The notes under the pieces were generated by a model. It had not been told where the DNA came from. It did not search any database and saw only the letters and a list, made by a program, of their open reading frames with translations. Shown here piece after piece: positions 8,020 through 15,750 of a stretch of 64,000 nt of DNA; within the stretch, counting starts at the first letter, position 1; every line of letters begins with the position of its first letter. Both the position numbers and the translations under genes were made by a program. Source of the stretch: JACQHM01 sp964535215 (GTDB lineage: Bacteria; Methylomirabilota; Methylomirabilia; Methylomirabilales; JACQHM01); contig CAZHST010000001.1 in NCBI GenBank assembly GCA_964535215.1, forward strand, positions 62,001 to 126,000. Direction: 5' to 3'.

Positions 8020-9096
8020 ATGACGAACGCTCAGAAGGGACAACCAAACTCCATCGGTTGGTTGCGCCTCCTGTGGAGAGGGCTCTGGGGGCTGCTGATC
8101 ATTGTCCTGGTCGGAGCTGTGGGGATAGGCGTTTGGACTAGGCTCACGAAAACGAAGACCCCTGACTCCTTTGGGACCCTTGATCCCTTTTTGGGCGTGC
8201 TCCGTGCTGGGCCGGTGGAACTCCGACTCCATCTCCCCACCGTCGTGGACTTAACCCCTGGGGAGAACCGCCTGGTGTTCGGGTTCACCGATGAGAAAGG
8301 CCGTCTGCTCACCGACAAGGACATTACCGATGTCAGCATCGTCGTCTATGACTTGAATGGCCAGGAGCCAAGAGCCGTCGAGACCGTCCAGGAGGTCCAG
8401 TATTTGAGAACAGGTTGGCGGGAGATCTCCAAGGCCCACTATTACCAGAATCCCAATGTCCTGATGGATGGATTCTTCAAGGCCTACGTATGGTTTTCCC
8501 ATGCAGGGACGTGGGGGCTGGAGTTCGTGGTGCATCGGCCGGGCAGGAACCCCTTTTCTCAGCGTGTCCGACTCCATGTGTTGAGCGAAGGCCTCACCCC
8601 GGCAATCGGCGCCCCTGCCCCCCGCTCCAGGAACCTCACGCTCAAGGATGTTAAGGGTGATCTGTCCAAGTTAGACTCCGATCCACGGCTGAACGATGTG
8701 GAGATGCACCGTGTCTCCATTGCCGACGCTCTAGAGGCCGGACGGCCCACCGTGGTTCTTTTCTCCACACCCGACTTTTGCGAGAGTCGCATGTGCCTGC
8801 CCAACACCGAGATCGTTTACAGCCTGTACCCCAAATATGGGGACAGGGTCGCGTTCATTCACGTGGAGATTTACAAGGACTTTGAGAAGTACCAGGAGCA
8901 GGTGCTGAAGGGGGAGCTGGAAAGGGAGCCCGGCGACCTGAAGCTGAGGGACACGGTGAAGGAGTGGGGCCTCCAAAACGATCCCTACCTGTTCGTCATT
9001 GATAGGCAGGGTCAAATCTTCGCCAAGTTCTTCGGCCCCATTGCGCGGAGCGAGGTGGAGGAAACTTTGGAGCGCTTGGTGGCGCAGGGCCCATGA
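8020..9096 (+). CDS. Membrane-anchored thioredoxin-fold protein with N-terminal beta-sandwich
   Basis: 358 residues. One transmembrane helix (about 23-43) is followed by a beta-rich domain (about 60-190) with the look of YtkA/FixH-type periplasmic sandwiches (TPGENRLVFGFTDEKGRLL, DVSIVVYDL). The C-terminal 170 residues form a thioredoxin-like fold, with TVVLFSTPDFCESRMCLPN at the active-site position, giving CxxxxC rather than CxxC, and a late LFVIDRQGQIFAKFFGP segment. Probable role: thiol chemistry or metal delivery at the outer face of the membrane; substrate unknown. The stop overlaps the ATG of the DsbA-like gene (ATGA), so the two are translationally coupled. Confidence 0.75.
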   Translation: MTNAQKGQPNSIGWLRLLWRGLWGLLIIVLVGAVGIGVWTRLTKTKTPDSFGTLDPFLGVLRAGPVELRLHLPTVVDLTPGENRLVFGFTDEKGRLLTDKDITDVSIVVYDLNGQEPRAVETVQEVQYLRTGWREISKAHYYQNPNVLMDGFFKAYVWFSHAGTWGLEFVVHRPGRNPFSQRVRLHVLSEGLTPAIGAPAPRSRNLTLKDVKGDLSKLDSDPRLNDVEMHRVSIADALEAGRPTVVLFSTPDFCESRMCLPNTEIVYSLYPKYGDRVAFIHVEIYKDFEKYQEQVLKGELEREPGDLKLRDTVKEWGLQNDPYLFVIDRQGQIFAKFFGPIARSEVEETLERLVAQGP

Positions 9097-9770
9097 GATG
9101 GAGGGTGGTCTTAGCAGTGACGGCGGCAGCCGGCCTAGCATTTGCCGGGGTGATGATGGCCGCCCAAGGGGTGGCCATCGCTCAGAGCTTCACTTCAGAG
9201 TCCGAACGGGCCCTGGGCTCCCCCGATGCCCCTGTGAAGATCATCGAGTTCTCTGACTTCCAGTGCAGCTTCTGCCGGAAGTTCTGGGCCGAGACCCTCC
9301 CCCGACTTAAGGAGACGTACATCAAAAACGGGCACCTACGGTTCCTGTATGCCCACTTCGCTATCCTGGGAAAACCCTCGGTGATGGCAGCCCAGGCGGC
9401 GGAGTGCGCAAGGGAGCAGGGGAAGTTCTGGCCCTATCACGACAAGCTGTTTGCCAGCCAGGGTGGTTTAGCGTTCACCAACGCGAAGCTCAAACGGTAC
9501 GCCCGGGAGTTAGGCCTGGACGTGACAGCCTTCAGCCGGTGCTTAGAATCGGGCAAGTATCGGCAGAAGGTCGAAGAGGAAACAGCTCTCGGGGCACTCC
9601 TCGGGGCCCGGGGGACGCCGACCTTCTTCTTGAACGGGCGGATGCTGGTGGGCGCCCAGCCCTTTGAGGTCTTTCAGGCGGCCATCGAGGAGGAGCTGGC
9701 CAAAGCCTTGCGATCTCGTTCTGAAAAGGAACGGGTCACTAACCCAACGCGAACCCTTCCAAGGAGGTAA
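9093..9770 (+). CDS. DsbA-family thiol:disulfide oxidoreductase (CSFC)
   Basis: 225 residues with an N-terminal signal (AVTAAAGLAFAGVMMAAQGVAIA). The DsbA/Thioredoxin_4 fold shows SDFQCSFCRKF, the inserted helical domain (MAAQAAECAREQGKFWPYHDKLF) and the cis-Pro loop GARGTPTFFLNG. This arrangement is typical of DsbA/BdbD-like oxidases and of periplasmic redox partners of copper and cytochrome assembly. It begins inside the stop codon of the preceding thioredoxin-fold gene. The tail contains an AAGGAGG ribosome-binding site for the next gene. Confidence 0.9.
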   Translation: MRWRVVLAVTAAAGLAFAGVMMAAQGVAIAQSFTSESERALGSPDAPVKIIEFSDFQCSFCRKFWAETLPRLKETYIKNGHLRFLYAHFAILGKPSVMAAQAAECAREQGKFWPYHDKLFASQGGLAFTNAKLKRYARELGLDVTAFSRCLESGKYRQKVEEETALGALLGARGTPTFFLNGRMLVGAQPFEVFQAAIEEELAKALRSRSEKERVTNPTRTLPRR

Positions 9771-9778
9771 GTCCTCTC

Positions 9779-10365
9779 ATGCAAGGGTCAACTTCGCCTC
9801 CTGGACCCTCTTCCTGATCCTCCTGGCGACCGGCACCTATAACATGGAGTACAGCGCCGGCATCCCGGACACGCCAAGTCTGTTAAACCTCCATCTCATT
9901 ACCCAATTACCTTTTGGAAGGACCTACACCATCGCCCTCGCGATCAAGGTGGGGCTCTATACCATAGCGCTGGTGGTCACGCTGGCCGTGACGCTCCTCC
10001 ATTTGTCCAAGCCTCCAGGCGAGGATCGGAGGCGTCTTCGGCAGGCCTACCTCGTTCTCACCGGCTTCCTCGCCCTGCTCATCGCCGCTATGACCGCTTT
10101 CGTCCTCATCCTCCACGAAGTGGCGGACCTCTACCCGACTGCCCTCCATCCGATGGGAGGTGTCTTAGGCCTAACCCCGGTGGTTCAGGTTGGCATCCCT
10201 GGTAGCCAGCCGATAGGCGACGACCTCAGGCTCTTCAGGCACCCAGTCGTCCTTCTCAATACAGGTGTTCGGTGGCTTCACCTCTTAGGGTTCGGCCTGT
10301 GGCTGGGCGGGTCCGTTTGGACCCTTGTCTTCGGTGTAATGGAGAGGTGGAGTGTCCTTGGATAA
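9779..10365 (+). CDS. Four-to-five-helix membrane protein, start disrupted or unusual
   Basis: The coding frame of this hydrophobic protein (helices from FASWTLFLILLATGTYN to LHLLGFGLWLGGSVWTLVF) is open from 9664 to 10365. A perfect AAGGAGG at 9761-9767 and an ATG at 9779 lie where the start should be, but that ATG is one frame off, and no ATG, GTG or TTG exists in the correct frame between 9664 and 9844. Either one base is wrong or missing near 9780-9795, or translation starts at 9664 inside dsbA, or at 9844, losing helix 1. The last helix recalls the CopD superfamily, but I do not recognise the family with confidence. Confidence 0.55.
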
Positions 10366-10372
10366 AAATCTC

Positions 10373-10404
10373 TTGACATTAGAGCTTACTCAAAGGTTTA
10401 AAGT
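10373..10404 (+). promoter_or_regulatory. MerR-type promoter/operator of the first merR gene
   Basis: TTGACA (10373-10378), a 19-bp spacer and TTAAAG (10398-10403). Inside the spacer, GAG and CTC arms are separated by 4 bases. The 19-bp spacing is the hallmark of promoters that MerR proteins untwist. The same architecture recurs at 10907. Confidence 0.75.
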
Positions 10405-10427
10405 AGAGATTTCAGGAGGATCCCGCC

Positions 10428-10910
10428 ATGGACAAGCCCCTCCGCATCGGTCAACTGGCCCAACAGTGTGGCTTAAGCCCCTGGACGATCCGGTACTATG
10501 AACAGGTCGGTCTCCTCCCGAAGGCGCCGCGGAGCGCAGCACGCTACCGCCTCTACACTGAAGATGATGTCCAGCGCCTGGGGTTCATCCAACGGGCGAA
10601 GCAGTTGGGCCTGCCCCTTAGCCGGATCAGGGAGCTGCTTCCCTTGACGGTGGGAAGCTGTGAGCATCTGCGGCCCCGCCTGAAGGTGCTGATCGAGGAG
10701 GAGCTTAAAGAGCTGGATCAAAGACTGGCGGAGCTGACCCGCTTCCGTGAGGAGCTAAGAGCCTCCTTAATCCTCCTCGACACCTCCTGCCGGCCGATTC
10801 GAGGCGAGGCCTGTCAGTGTGGGGAGGCACAGGGGAGCGCAGTGATCCCAGCGTCGCAGATCCGCGCACCCCGCCGGGCCGGGGGAAAGGGGGCCAAAAA
10901 ATCTGCTTGA
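10428..10910 (+). CDS. MerR-family metal-responsive regulator
   Basis: 160 residues. The N-terminal winged helix (RIGQLAQQCGLSPWTIRYYEQVGLL) and the long dimerisation helix are typical of MerR. The metal-loop cysteines resemble MerR/ZntR: a Cys in GSCEHLRP before the helix and a C-terminal SCRPIRGEACQC cluster (C-x7-C-x-C), so a thiophilic or divalent metal (Hg, Zn, Cd, Pb) is a likelier ligand than Cu+; this is inference. It has its own MerR-type promoter upstream (autoregulation), and its stop codon overlaps the -35 box of a second such promoter that faces the Cys-rich peptide and the transporter genes. Confidence 0.9.
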   Translation: MDKPLRIGQLAQQCGLSPWTIRYYEQVGLLPKAPRSAARYRLYTEDDVQRLGFIQRAKQLGLPLSRIRELLPLTVGSCEHLRPRLKVLIEEELKELDQRLAELTRFREELRASLILLDTSCRPIRGEACQCGEAQGSAVIPASQIRAPRRAGGKGAKKSA

Positions 10911-10938
10911 CTTTAGAGTCGGCTCAAAGGGGTATCGT
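10907..10938 (+). promoter_or_regulatory. Second MerR-type promoter, in front of the Cys-rich peptide
   Basis: TTGACT at 10907-10912, a 19-20 bp spacer containing TTAGAG-TCGG-CTCAAA, then GTATCGT. Spacer bases TTAGAG and CTCAAAGG match the promoter at 10373, so both are probably bound by the same MerR. Confidence 0.75.
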
Positions 10939-10972
10939 CTCCGTAGAGACCCTGGGAAAGGAGGGATCAGAA

Positions 10973-11104
10973 ATGAGCTGTGGGACAGGCGAGTGCGGCT
11001 GCGGCTGCGGCGATCTCCCCCTCCTGCTTCAAATTCAGGTGAAGGAGGAAGAGGAGAAAACCCAAGAAGAAGAGGCGATCCCGCAAAGGCTTGCCGCCCA
11101 TTGA
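10973..11104 (+). CDS. 43-residue Cys-rich acidic peptide, putative metal binder
   Basis: A short gene with an excellent RBS (AAGGAGGG, 10958-10965). The N-terminal 13 residues contain four cysteines (MSCGTGECGCGCGD); the rest is a hydrophobic patch followed by a run of Glu/Lys. There is no signal peptide, so it should stay in the cytoplasm. Position behind a MerR promoter and Cys spacing suggest a metallothionein-like buffer or a metallochaperone; this is inference. A strong terminator starts 14 bases after its stop. Confidence 0.7.
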   Translation: MSCGTGECGCGCGDLPLLLQIQVKEEEEKTQEEEAIPQRLAAH

Positions 11105-11117
11105 CGGATGGAAGGCC

Positions 11118-11145
11118 GGGGCCCCCCAGAAGGGGCCCCTTTTTT
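11118..11145 (+). terminator. Strong Rho-independent terminator or attenuator
   Basis: GGGGCCCC (11118-11125), a 6-base loop, GGGGCCCC (11132-11139), then six T. Because the next gene starts only 32 bases later and has no visible promoter, this probably limits, rather than ends, transcription, so that the peptide is made in excess over the transporter. Confidence 0.88.
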
Positions 11146-11176
11146 CTGGACGGGAACCCTGGAGGAGAAAGGAACC

Positions 11177-12835
11177 ATGAGAGCGATAGGCTATCCTTTG
11201 GCCATGGCCCTGGCCTTAACGTTCCTCAGCGCCGGCCCATCTCCATCGAAGGCCTCGGAGGCTGGGCAGAAAACGAAGCTGACCATTGCCACCGGCGTTG
11301 GCATCCCCTTCATGATCGGCACAGGGATGGAGATGCTGATGAACCGGTTCATCCCCGGCGTTGAGGCGACGGCTCAGGACTTCGCCGATGAGCAGGAGAT
11401 CGTGAGGCTCGTCAGCCAAGGGAAGGCGGACCTCGGGCTCGTCCCCATCCCCGAGATCGCGAAGACCTTCCCCACGCCGGGAGAGCGGGAAAGGTCAGGG
11501 CTCCGCTTCCTGATGGGGGGACATGCGGCCATCGTCTCCCATATCTTCGTCCGGCTAGAGTCCCCCATCACCTCGATCTACGATCTGAAAGGGAAAAGGA
11601 TTGCCGTCCAGGAGCCAGGCAGCCCCGGGGAGGTGTTGACGAGCGCGATCCTTCAGGTGCACGGCCTTTCCTTCAAGGATGTCGAGGTCATCCATCTCAA
11701 GGTGGAGGAGCAGGTTGAGGCCTTGAAGGCAGGCCAGGTCGATGCGGCCTTCATGGCTGCCCCTGTCCCTTCTCCGGTCGTCTCCTCCCCAGGCCCCATG
11801 CGCATGACGAAGGCCGGCGATGTCAGGCTCCTTTCCATTAAAGGAGCCGAGCTCCAAAGGCTCGTGGAGGCGTTTCCCGGCTACAGCCGACACACGATCG
11901 AGGCCGGGACCTATCCCGGGCAGAAAGAAGAGGTCGTGACGATCGCCAGGAAGAACGCGCTCATCGCCCATGAGGGTCTGGATGACGCCCTCGCCCATCG
12001 GATCGTCCAGGCGATCCTCGAACACCCAGTCGAGTTCCAGCAGGTCTGTCCCTTGGGCCTCGCCTACACCCCGAAAAACGTCCTGCCGGGGACCGCTATT
12101 ATCCCCCTCCACCCCGGGGCGGAGCGCTACTATCAGGAGAAGGGGATCCTGCTGGTCAAAGAGGGAAGTGGCTCCGGGACCGATGGTTACGATGTCTCGA
12201 GGCTCATCGAGATCAGGCCTGCTGGGGGAAACGTCGTGGCCCCAGGGGCGGACCTTATGCCCCAAATCCTCATCAAGCGGATCCAGAGGGTTCCGCATGT
12301 CGTCAAGGTCGAGGCGTACCTCTTCGTGGGTGTCGTTGACAAAACCAAGGAGCGCCCCTTCTCCGTCATCGGGGGCAACGTCCCCGAGGCCACATTCCGC
12401 GTCAACTGCCATAGCGTGGAGGCGGTGAGGATCGTTGAGGGCCGGGGGTTAAGGGCTGAGGATGCGGGGCGAAAGGCGGCCCTCGTGGGGACGCTCTACG
12501 CCGAGACCTACGCCCCTCCTGGGCAGCGGAGGATCCCTGTCGGGGCCATGATTGACCTGGCCGGGCCGGGCATGGACGCGGGGGACCTGAGCCTCCCTCG
12601 GGAGGCCAAGGTCGCAGTCGTCGGCATCTTCGAAAGCGGCTTCCGCCTGGGGGACAGCCAGGTCCTCCTTCCCCTGGATACCGCCCAGAAGCTCTTCAGC
12701 CTGGAGGGGAAGGTCTCGAAGCTCTTCGTCACGGTGGCTGCCCCTGACGTGAGGGACCAGGTGGCCGAGGCTCTCAGGGCTCTCCTGGGAGAGGATGTGG
12801 ATGTGGTGTACCCCCGGAGGGGCGGGATGCGCTGA
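11177..12835 (+). CDS. TAXI-type solute-binding protein fused to a MacB-like periplasmic domain
   Basis: About 552 residues. After a signal peptide comes a TAXI/NMT1-type periplasmic binding domain (about 30-340): LTIATGVGIPFMIGTG, QGKADLGLVPIPE, YDLKGKRIAVQEPGSPGEV. The remaining 200 residues (from about 355) are a different domain: a repeat of IKRIQRVPHVVKVEAYLFVG, then GRGLRAEDAGRKAALVG, then VVGIFESGFRLGDSQVLLPL. This matches the MacB_PCD-type periplasmic domains of the nearby ABC permeases and two soluble relatives. No TRAP permease genes are present, so the binding domain probably serves the ABC/MFP system downstream. Start ATG 11177 follows GGAGGAGAAAGG. Confidence 0.8.
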   Translation: MRAIGYPLAMALALTFLSAGPSPSKASEAGQKTKLTIATGVGIPFMIGTGMEMLMNRFIPGVEATAQDFADEQEIVRLVSQGKADLGLVPIPEIAKTFPTPGERERSGLRFLMGGHAAIVSHIFVRLESPITSIYDLKGKRIAVQEPGSPGEVLTSAILQVHGLSFKDVEVIHLKVEEQVEALKAGQVDAAFMAAPVPSPVVSSPGPMRMTKAGDVRLLSIKGAELQRLVEAFPGYSRHTIEAGTYPGQKEEVVTIARKNALIAHEGLDDALAHRIVQAILEHPVEFQQVCPLGLAYTPKNVLPGTAIIPLHPGAERYYQEKGILLVKEGSGSGTDGYDVSRLIEIRPAGGNVVAPGADLMPQILIKRIQRVPHVVKVEAYLFVGVVDKTKERPFSVIGGNVPEATFRVNCHSVEAVRIVEGRGLRAEDAGRKAALVGTLYAETYAPPGQRRIPVGAMIDLAGPGMDAGDLSLPREAKVAVVGIFESGFRLGDSQVLLPLDTAQKLFSLEGKVSKLFVTVAAPDVRDQVAEALRALLGEDVDVVYPRRGGMR

Positions 12836-12861
12836 TAAAAGGTGGATCAGGGGGGTGAAAC

Positions 12862-13503
12862 ATGGCGAAGATCTTCAAGAGAAGCAGCATCTTGATGATC
12901 CTGGTCGCAACGCTCAGCGTGGCCGGGCCGACCGAGGCGGCAGGCCTCCTCGAGGTCCGGGCCAAAGGGGCCGAGTTTCTGTCCGAAGGAATCGTGGAAC
13001 AAGTTAGGGCGATCCCCCACGTCGTCCAGATCGAGCGGTATCTCTACCTGAAAGCTCAGCCCCACGACGTCATCGGCATCGAGCTGGGGGTCCCGGCCCG
13101 GATCGTCACAAGGGAAGGCAGGCTCCTCACGGCGGAGATAGAGATGGGGAGGGGCTTCAAAGAAGGTGACAGAAACGTCGCCATCGTGGGGAAAGTCTAC
13201 CGGGAGGACTACGGCTTCAGAGGAATGGGTGGCATGGTGCACATGCACCCCTTCGAAGTGGGGGCCTCCTTCACCTTCCCGGACTCGAAAGATCGGATCC
13301 GGGTCATCGGCGTCTTCTCCGTGGATCCTGAATCGGAGGCCGAGCGGGTCTTCCTCCCCCTCTCCACGGCCCAGCGGCTCTTCGGCAAGGTGGGGAAGCT
13401 GACCCACCTCTTCGTCAGGGTCGAGAAGGCGGAGAATGCCGGGCAAGTGGCGGAGGCCATCAAGAAGGCATTGGGCGAGGCCGTCGAGGTCCTCTCCCGA
13501 TAG
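12862..13503 (+). CDS. Secreted MacB_PCD-like domain protein (paralogue 1)
   Basis: 213 residues: signal peptide, then only the periplasmic-core-type domain of MacB/FtsX permeases without any membrane helices. Landmarks are VRAIPHVVQIERYLYLK, GRGFKEGDRNVAIVGKVY, RVIGVFSVDPESEAERVFLPL and a C-terminal ferredoxin-like segment with LFVRVEKAENAGQVAEAIKK. It aligns with the C-terminal half of the preceding TAXI fusion and with 18157-18918. It may bind the permease periplasmic loops or share their ligand; no catalytic residues are obvious. GGGGGGTG precedes the ATG. Confidence 0.75.
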   Translation: MAKIFKRSSILMILVATLSVAGPTEAAGLLEVRAKGAEFLSEGIVEQVRAIPHVVQIERYLYLKAQPHDVIGIELGVPARIVTREGRLLTAEIEMGRGFKEGDRNVAIVGKVYREDYGFRGMGGMVHMHPFEVGASFTFPDSKDRIRVIGVFSVDPESEAERVFLPLSTAQRLFGKVGKLTHLFVRVEKAENAGQVAEAIKKALGEAVEVLSR

Positions 13504-13608
13504 GTCCCCGCTAAGCGCTAGGGCCAGCTACGTCAGGCCCTCTGTGAAAACAAGATCGCTCAGACCAGGCTGGAGAAGGCCCTTGGCCGGGTCCCCTAGA
13601 GGGGAAGG

Positions 13609-15000
13609 ATGGAAAGGATTGGAGGGGAGGTCGAAGGCAGACCGAGATCCAGGGACGACGATCTGGAGGCGTTGAGGATCCCTCCGGAGGAGCCTGCCAG
13701 GCGGGGCGGCAGGTGGCTCACGCTGGCCCTCTTGGGCGCTGGCACCCTCATCTTCCTGCTCGGCCTCCTCGCATGGGACCGGTGGCCGGTCGGTGGCAAA
13801 GCTGTCGCGGTCGCGCAGGCTTCCCGCGAGCAGGGAGGAGGTCCAACGATCCTGGCGGCGGGGGGGTATATCGCGCCCAAGCGGATGGCCACGGTGGGGG
13901 CGAAGGTCCCCGGGACGCTCGTCCATCTGGCGGTCAGAGTTGGGGATCGGGTGGAGGAAGGCGATCTCCTGGCCAGGCTGGAGGACCGCGAATTCCGGGC
14001 CCAGGTGGAGCGGGCAAGGACCAATCTTGCGGTGGCCCAGGCGAACCTGGCGCGGCTGCGGGCGGGGTCCCGGCCTGAGGAGATCCAGCGGGCCGAGGCC
14101 GAGCTACGGCGGGCGCAGGCCAACCTCCAGAACGCGGAGCAGCGGTTGAAGCGGCCCCAAGAGCTTTATCAGGAGGGGGCCATCTCCGTTCAAGAACTCG
14201 ATGACGCCCGGACCCAGCACGACGCGGCCCTGGCGCAGGTCCGCGTGGCGCAGGAGAACCTGGCGCTGGCCCGAGAGGGAACGCGCCCGGAGGACATTGC
14301 CGTGGCCGAGGCCCAGGTGCGCCTGGCGGAGAAGGAGCTTGAGGTCGCAGAGGCCCAGCTCGACAATACGGTGATCCGTGCTCCTTTCGCCGGGGTGGTC
14401 ATCGACCAGAAGGCGAATGTCGGGGATATGCTCTTCCCAGGCGAGCCGGAGTTCATCCTCCCAGGAATGACCCAGGTGAGCGCCAAACGGGGCTCGACGA
14501 TCGTGAGGCTCGCCGACTTAAGCGAGGTCTTCATCCAGGTGGATCTCAACGAGGGGGACCTCGGGAAGGTCCGCATCGGGCAGAGAGCCACCGTTATCCC
14601 GGATGCGGCCTCAGAGAGAACCTACGAAGGGAAGGTGGTCAGCATCTACCCGATGGCTGACCGCCAGAAGAAGACGATCCCTGTCTACATCAAAGTCGAG
14701 AAGCCCGATCGGTTTCTCATCCCGGAGGCGGGGGCCCGGGTGAACTTCCTTGGTGAGACGCTGAAGGGGGGAAACGAGCGAGCCGTCTTGATCCCAAGCG
14801 TCGCCCTCATCGGCCAGGGCGAGGACAGCGCGGTCTTTGTCGTCAAGGATTCGCGAGCCTCCCGTCGAAAGGTGAGGGTCGGCCAGGCCCGAGGGGAGCA
14901 GGTGGAGGTCCTGAGCGGCCTAGAGGGCGGGGAATGGGTGGTCGTCGAGGGGCAGGATCGGCTCCGGGATGGCGAGAGGGTCTCCATCAAGCGAAGATAG
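13609..15000 (+). CDS. Periplasmic membrane fusion protein (MacA/HlyD family)
   Basis: 463 residues with one N-terminal transmembrane helix (LALLGAGTLIFLLGLLAW). The split lipoyl-like domain starts with KVPGTLVHLAVRVGDRVEEGDLL, is followed by a long coiled-coil hairpin of Ala/Glu/Arg heptads (about 120-240), then DNTVIRAPFAGVV, the beta-barrel and the membrane-proximal domain. This is the adaptor of tripartite MacAB-type efflux. No TolC homologue is in the window. It is followed by the ABC ATPase and two permeases in one operon. Confidence 0.9.
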   Translation: MERIGGEVEGRPRSRDDDLEALRIPPEEPARRGGRWLTLALLGAGTLIFLLGLLAWDRWPVGGKAVAVAQASREQGGGPTILAAGGYIAPKRMATVGAKVPGTLVHLAVRVGDRVEEGDLLARLEDREFRAQVERARTNLAVAQANLARLRAGSRPEEIQRAEAELRRAQANLQNAEQRLKRPQELYQEGAISVQELDDARTQHDAALAQVRVAQENLALAREGTRPEDIAVAEAQVRLAEKELEVAEAQLDNTVIRAPFAGVVIDQKANVGDMLFPGEPEFILPGMTQVSAKRGSTIVRLADLSEVFIQVDLNEGDLGKVRIGQRATVIPDAASERTYEGKVVSIYPMADRQKKTIPVYIKVEKPDRFLIPEAGARVNFLGETLKGGNERAVLIPSVALIGQGEDSAVFVVKDSRASRRKVRVGQARGEQVEVLSGLEGGEWVVVEGQDRLRDGERVSIKRR

Positions 15001-15036
15001 CCGGCCGGCGTGAAGGCAGACATGGGAGGAAGAGGA

Positions 15037-15750
15037 ATGGCAACGGTGGTGGAGATCCAGGATCTCACTAAGGTCTACCGTCGGGACCAGTTTGACATCG
15101 TCGCCCTCCAAAAGATCACCTTGAAGGTCGAGGAGGGGGAGTTTGTGGCCGTGATGGGCCCCTCGGGCTCAGGGAAGAGTACCCTCCTCAACCTGATCGC
15201 CGGATTTGATGTCCCCACCTCGGGGAGGATCATCGTGGACGGCATGGATCTCGGTGTTATGAAAGAGAAGGAGCTGGCCCGCAGGCGGGTCCGTGGCCTC
15301 GGGTTCGTCTTTCAATTGTACAATCTCATCCCGGTGCTGACGGCCTTTGAAAACGTCGAGCTGCCCTTGCTGCTCCTGGGCATGAAGAGGGAGGAGCGAA
15401 GGAGGAGGGTGATGGCGGCCCTCCGGGTGGTGGGCCTTGAGGACCGGACCGAGCACTACCCGCGGCAGCTCTCCGGCGGGCAAGAGCAGCGCGTCGCCAT
15501 CGCCAGGGCGATCGTCACCGACCCGAAGCTCATCCTGGCCGATGAGCCCACCGGCAACCTCGATGCCCAGTCGGCCGAAGAGGTCCTGACCTTGCTCCAC
15601 CAGCTCAACGAGAGGTTTCACAAGACCATCGTGCTGGCGACCCACGATCCCAAGGCCGCCGGCCGGGCGCACCGCATCATGCGCCTGGAAAAGGGCATTC
15701 TTATAGAGGAAGGGAATCCGGCCTCCGACGAGGGAAGGAGAGGGCTATGA
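15037..15750 (+). CDS. ABC transporter ATP-binding protein (LolD/MacB type)
   Basis: 237 residues from ATG 15037, chosen because GGAGGAAGAGG precedes it (GTG 15010 and ATG 15022 are also in frame). Walker A GPSGSGKST, Q-loop in FVFQLYNLIP, signature LSGGQEQR, Walker B LILADEPTGNLD and the H-loop ATHD are all intact. This subfamily pairs with FtsX/MacB-type permeases in mechanotransmission rather than ordinary transport. Its stop overlaps the ATG of the first permease (ATGA). Confidence 0.94.
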   Translation: MATVVEIQDLTKVYRRDQFDIVALQKITLKVEEGEFVAVMGPSGSGKSTLLNLIAGFDVPTSGRIIVDGMDLGVMKEKELARRRVRGLGFVFQLYNLIPVLTAFENVELPLLLLGMKREERRRRVMAALRVVGLEDRTEHYPRQLSGGQEQRVAIARAIVTDPKLILADEPTGNLDAQSAEEVLTLLHQLNERFHKTIVLATHDPKAAGRAHRIMRLEKGILIEEGNPASDEGRRGL

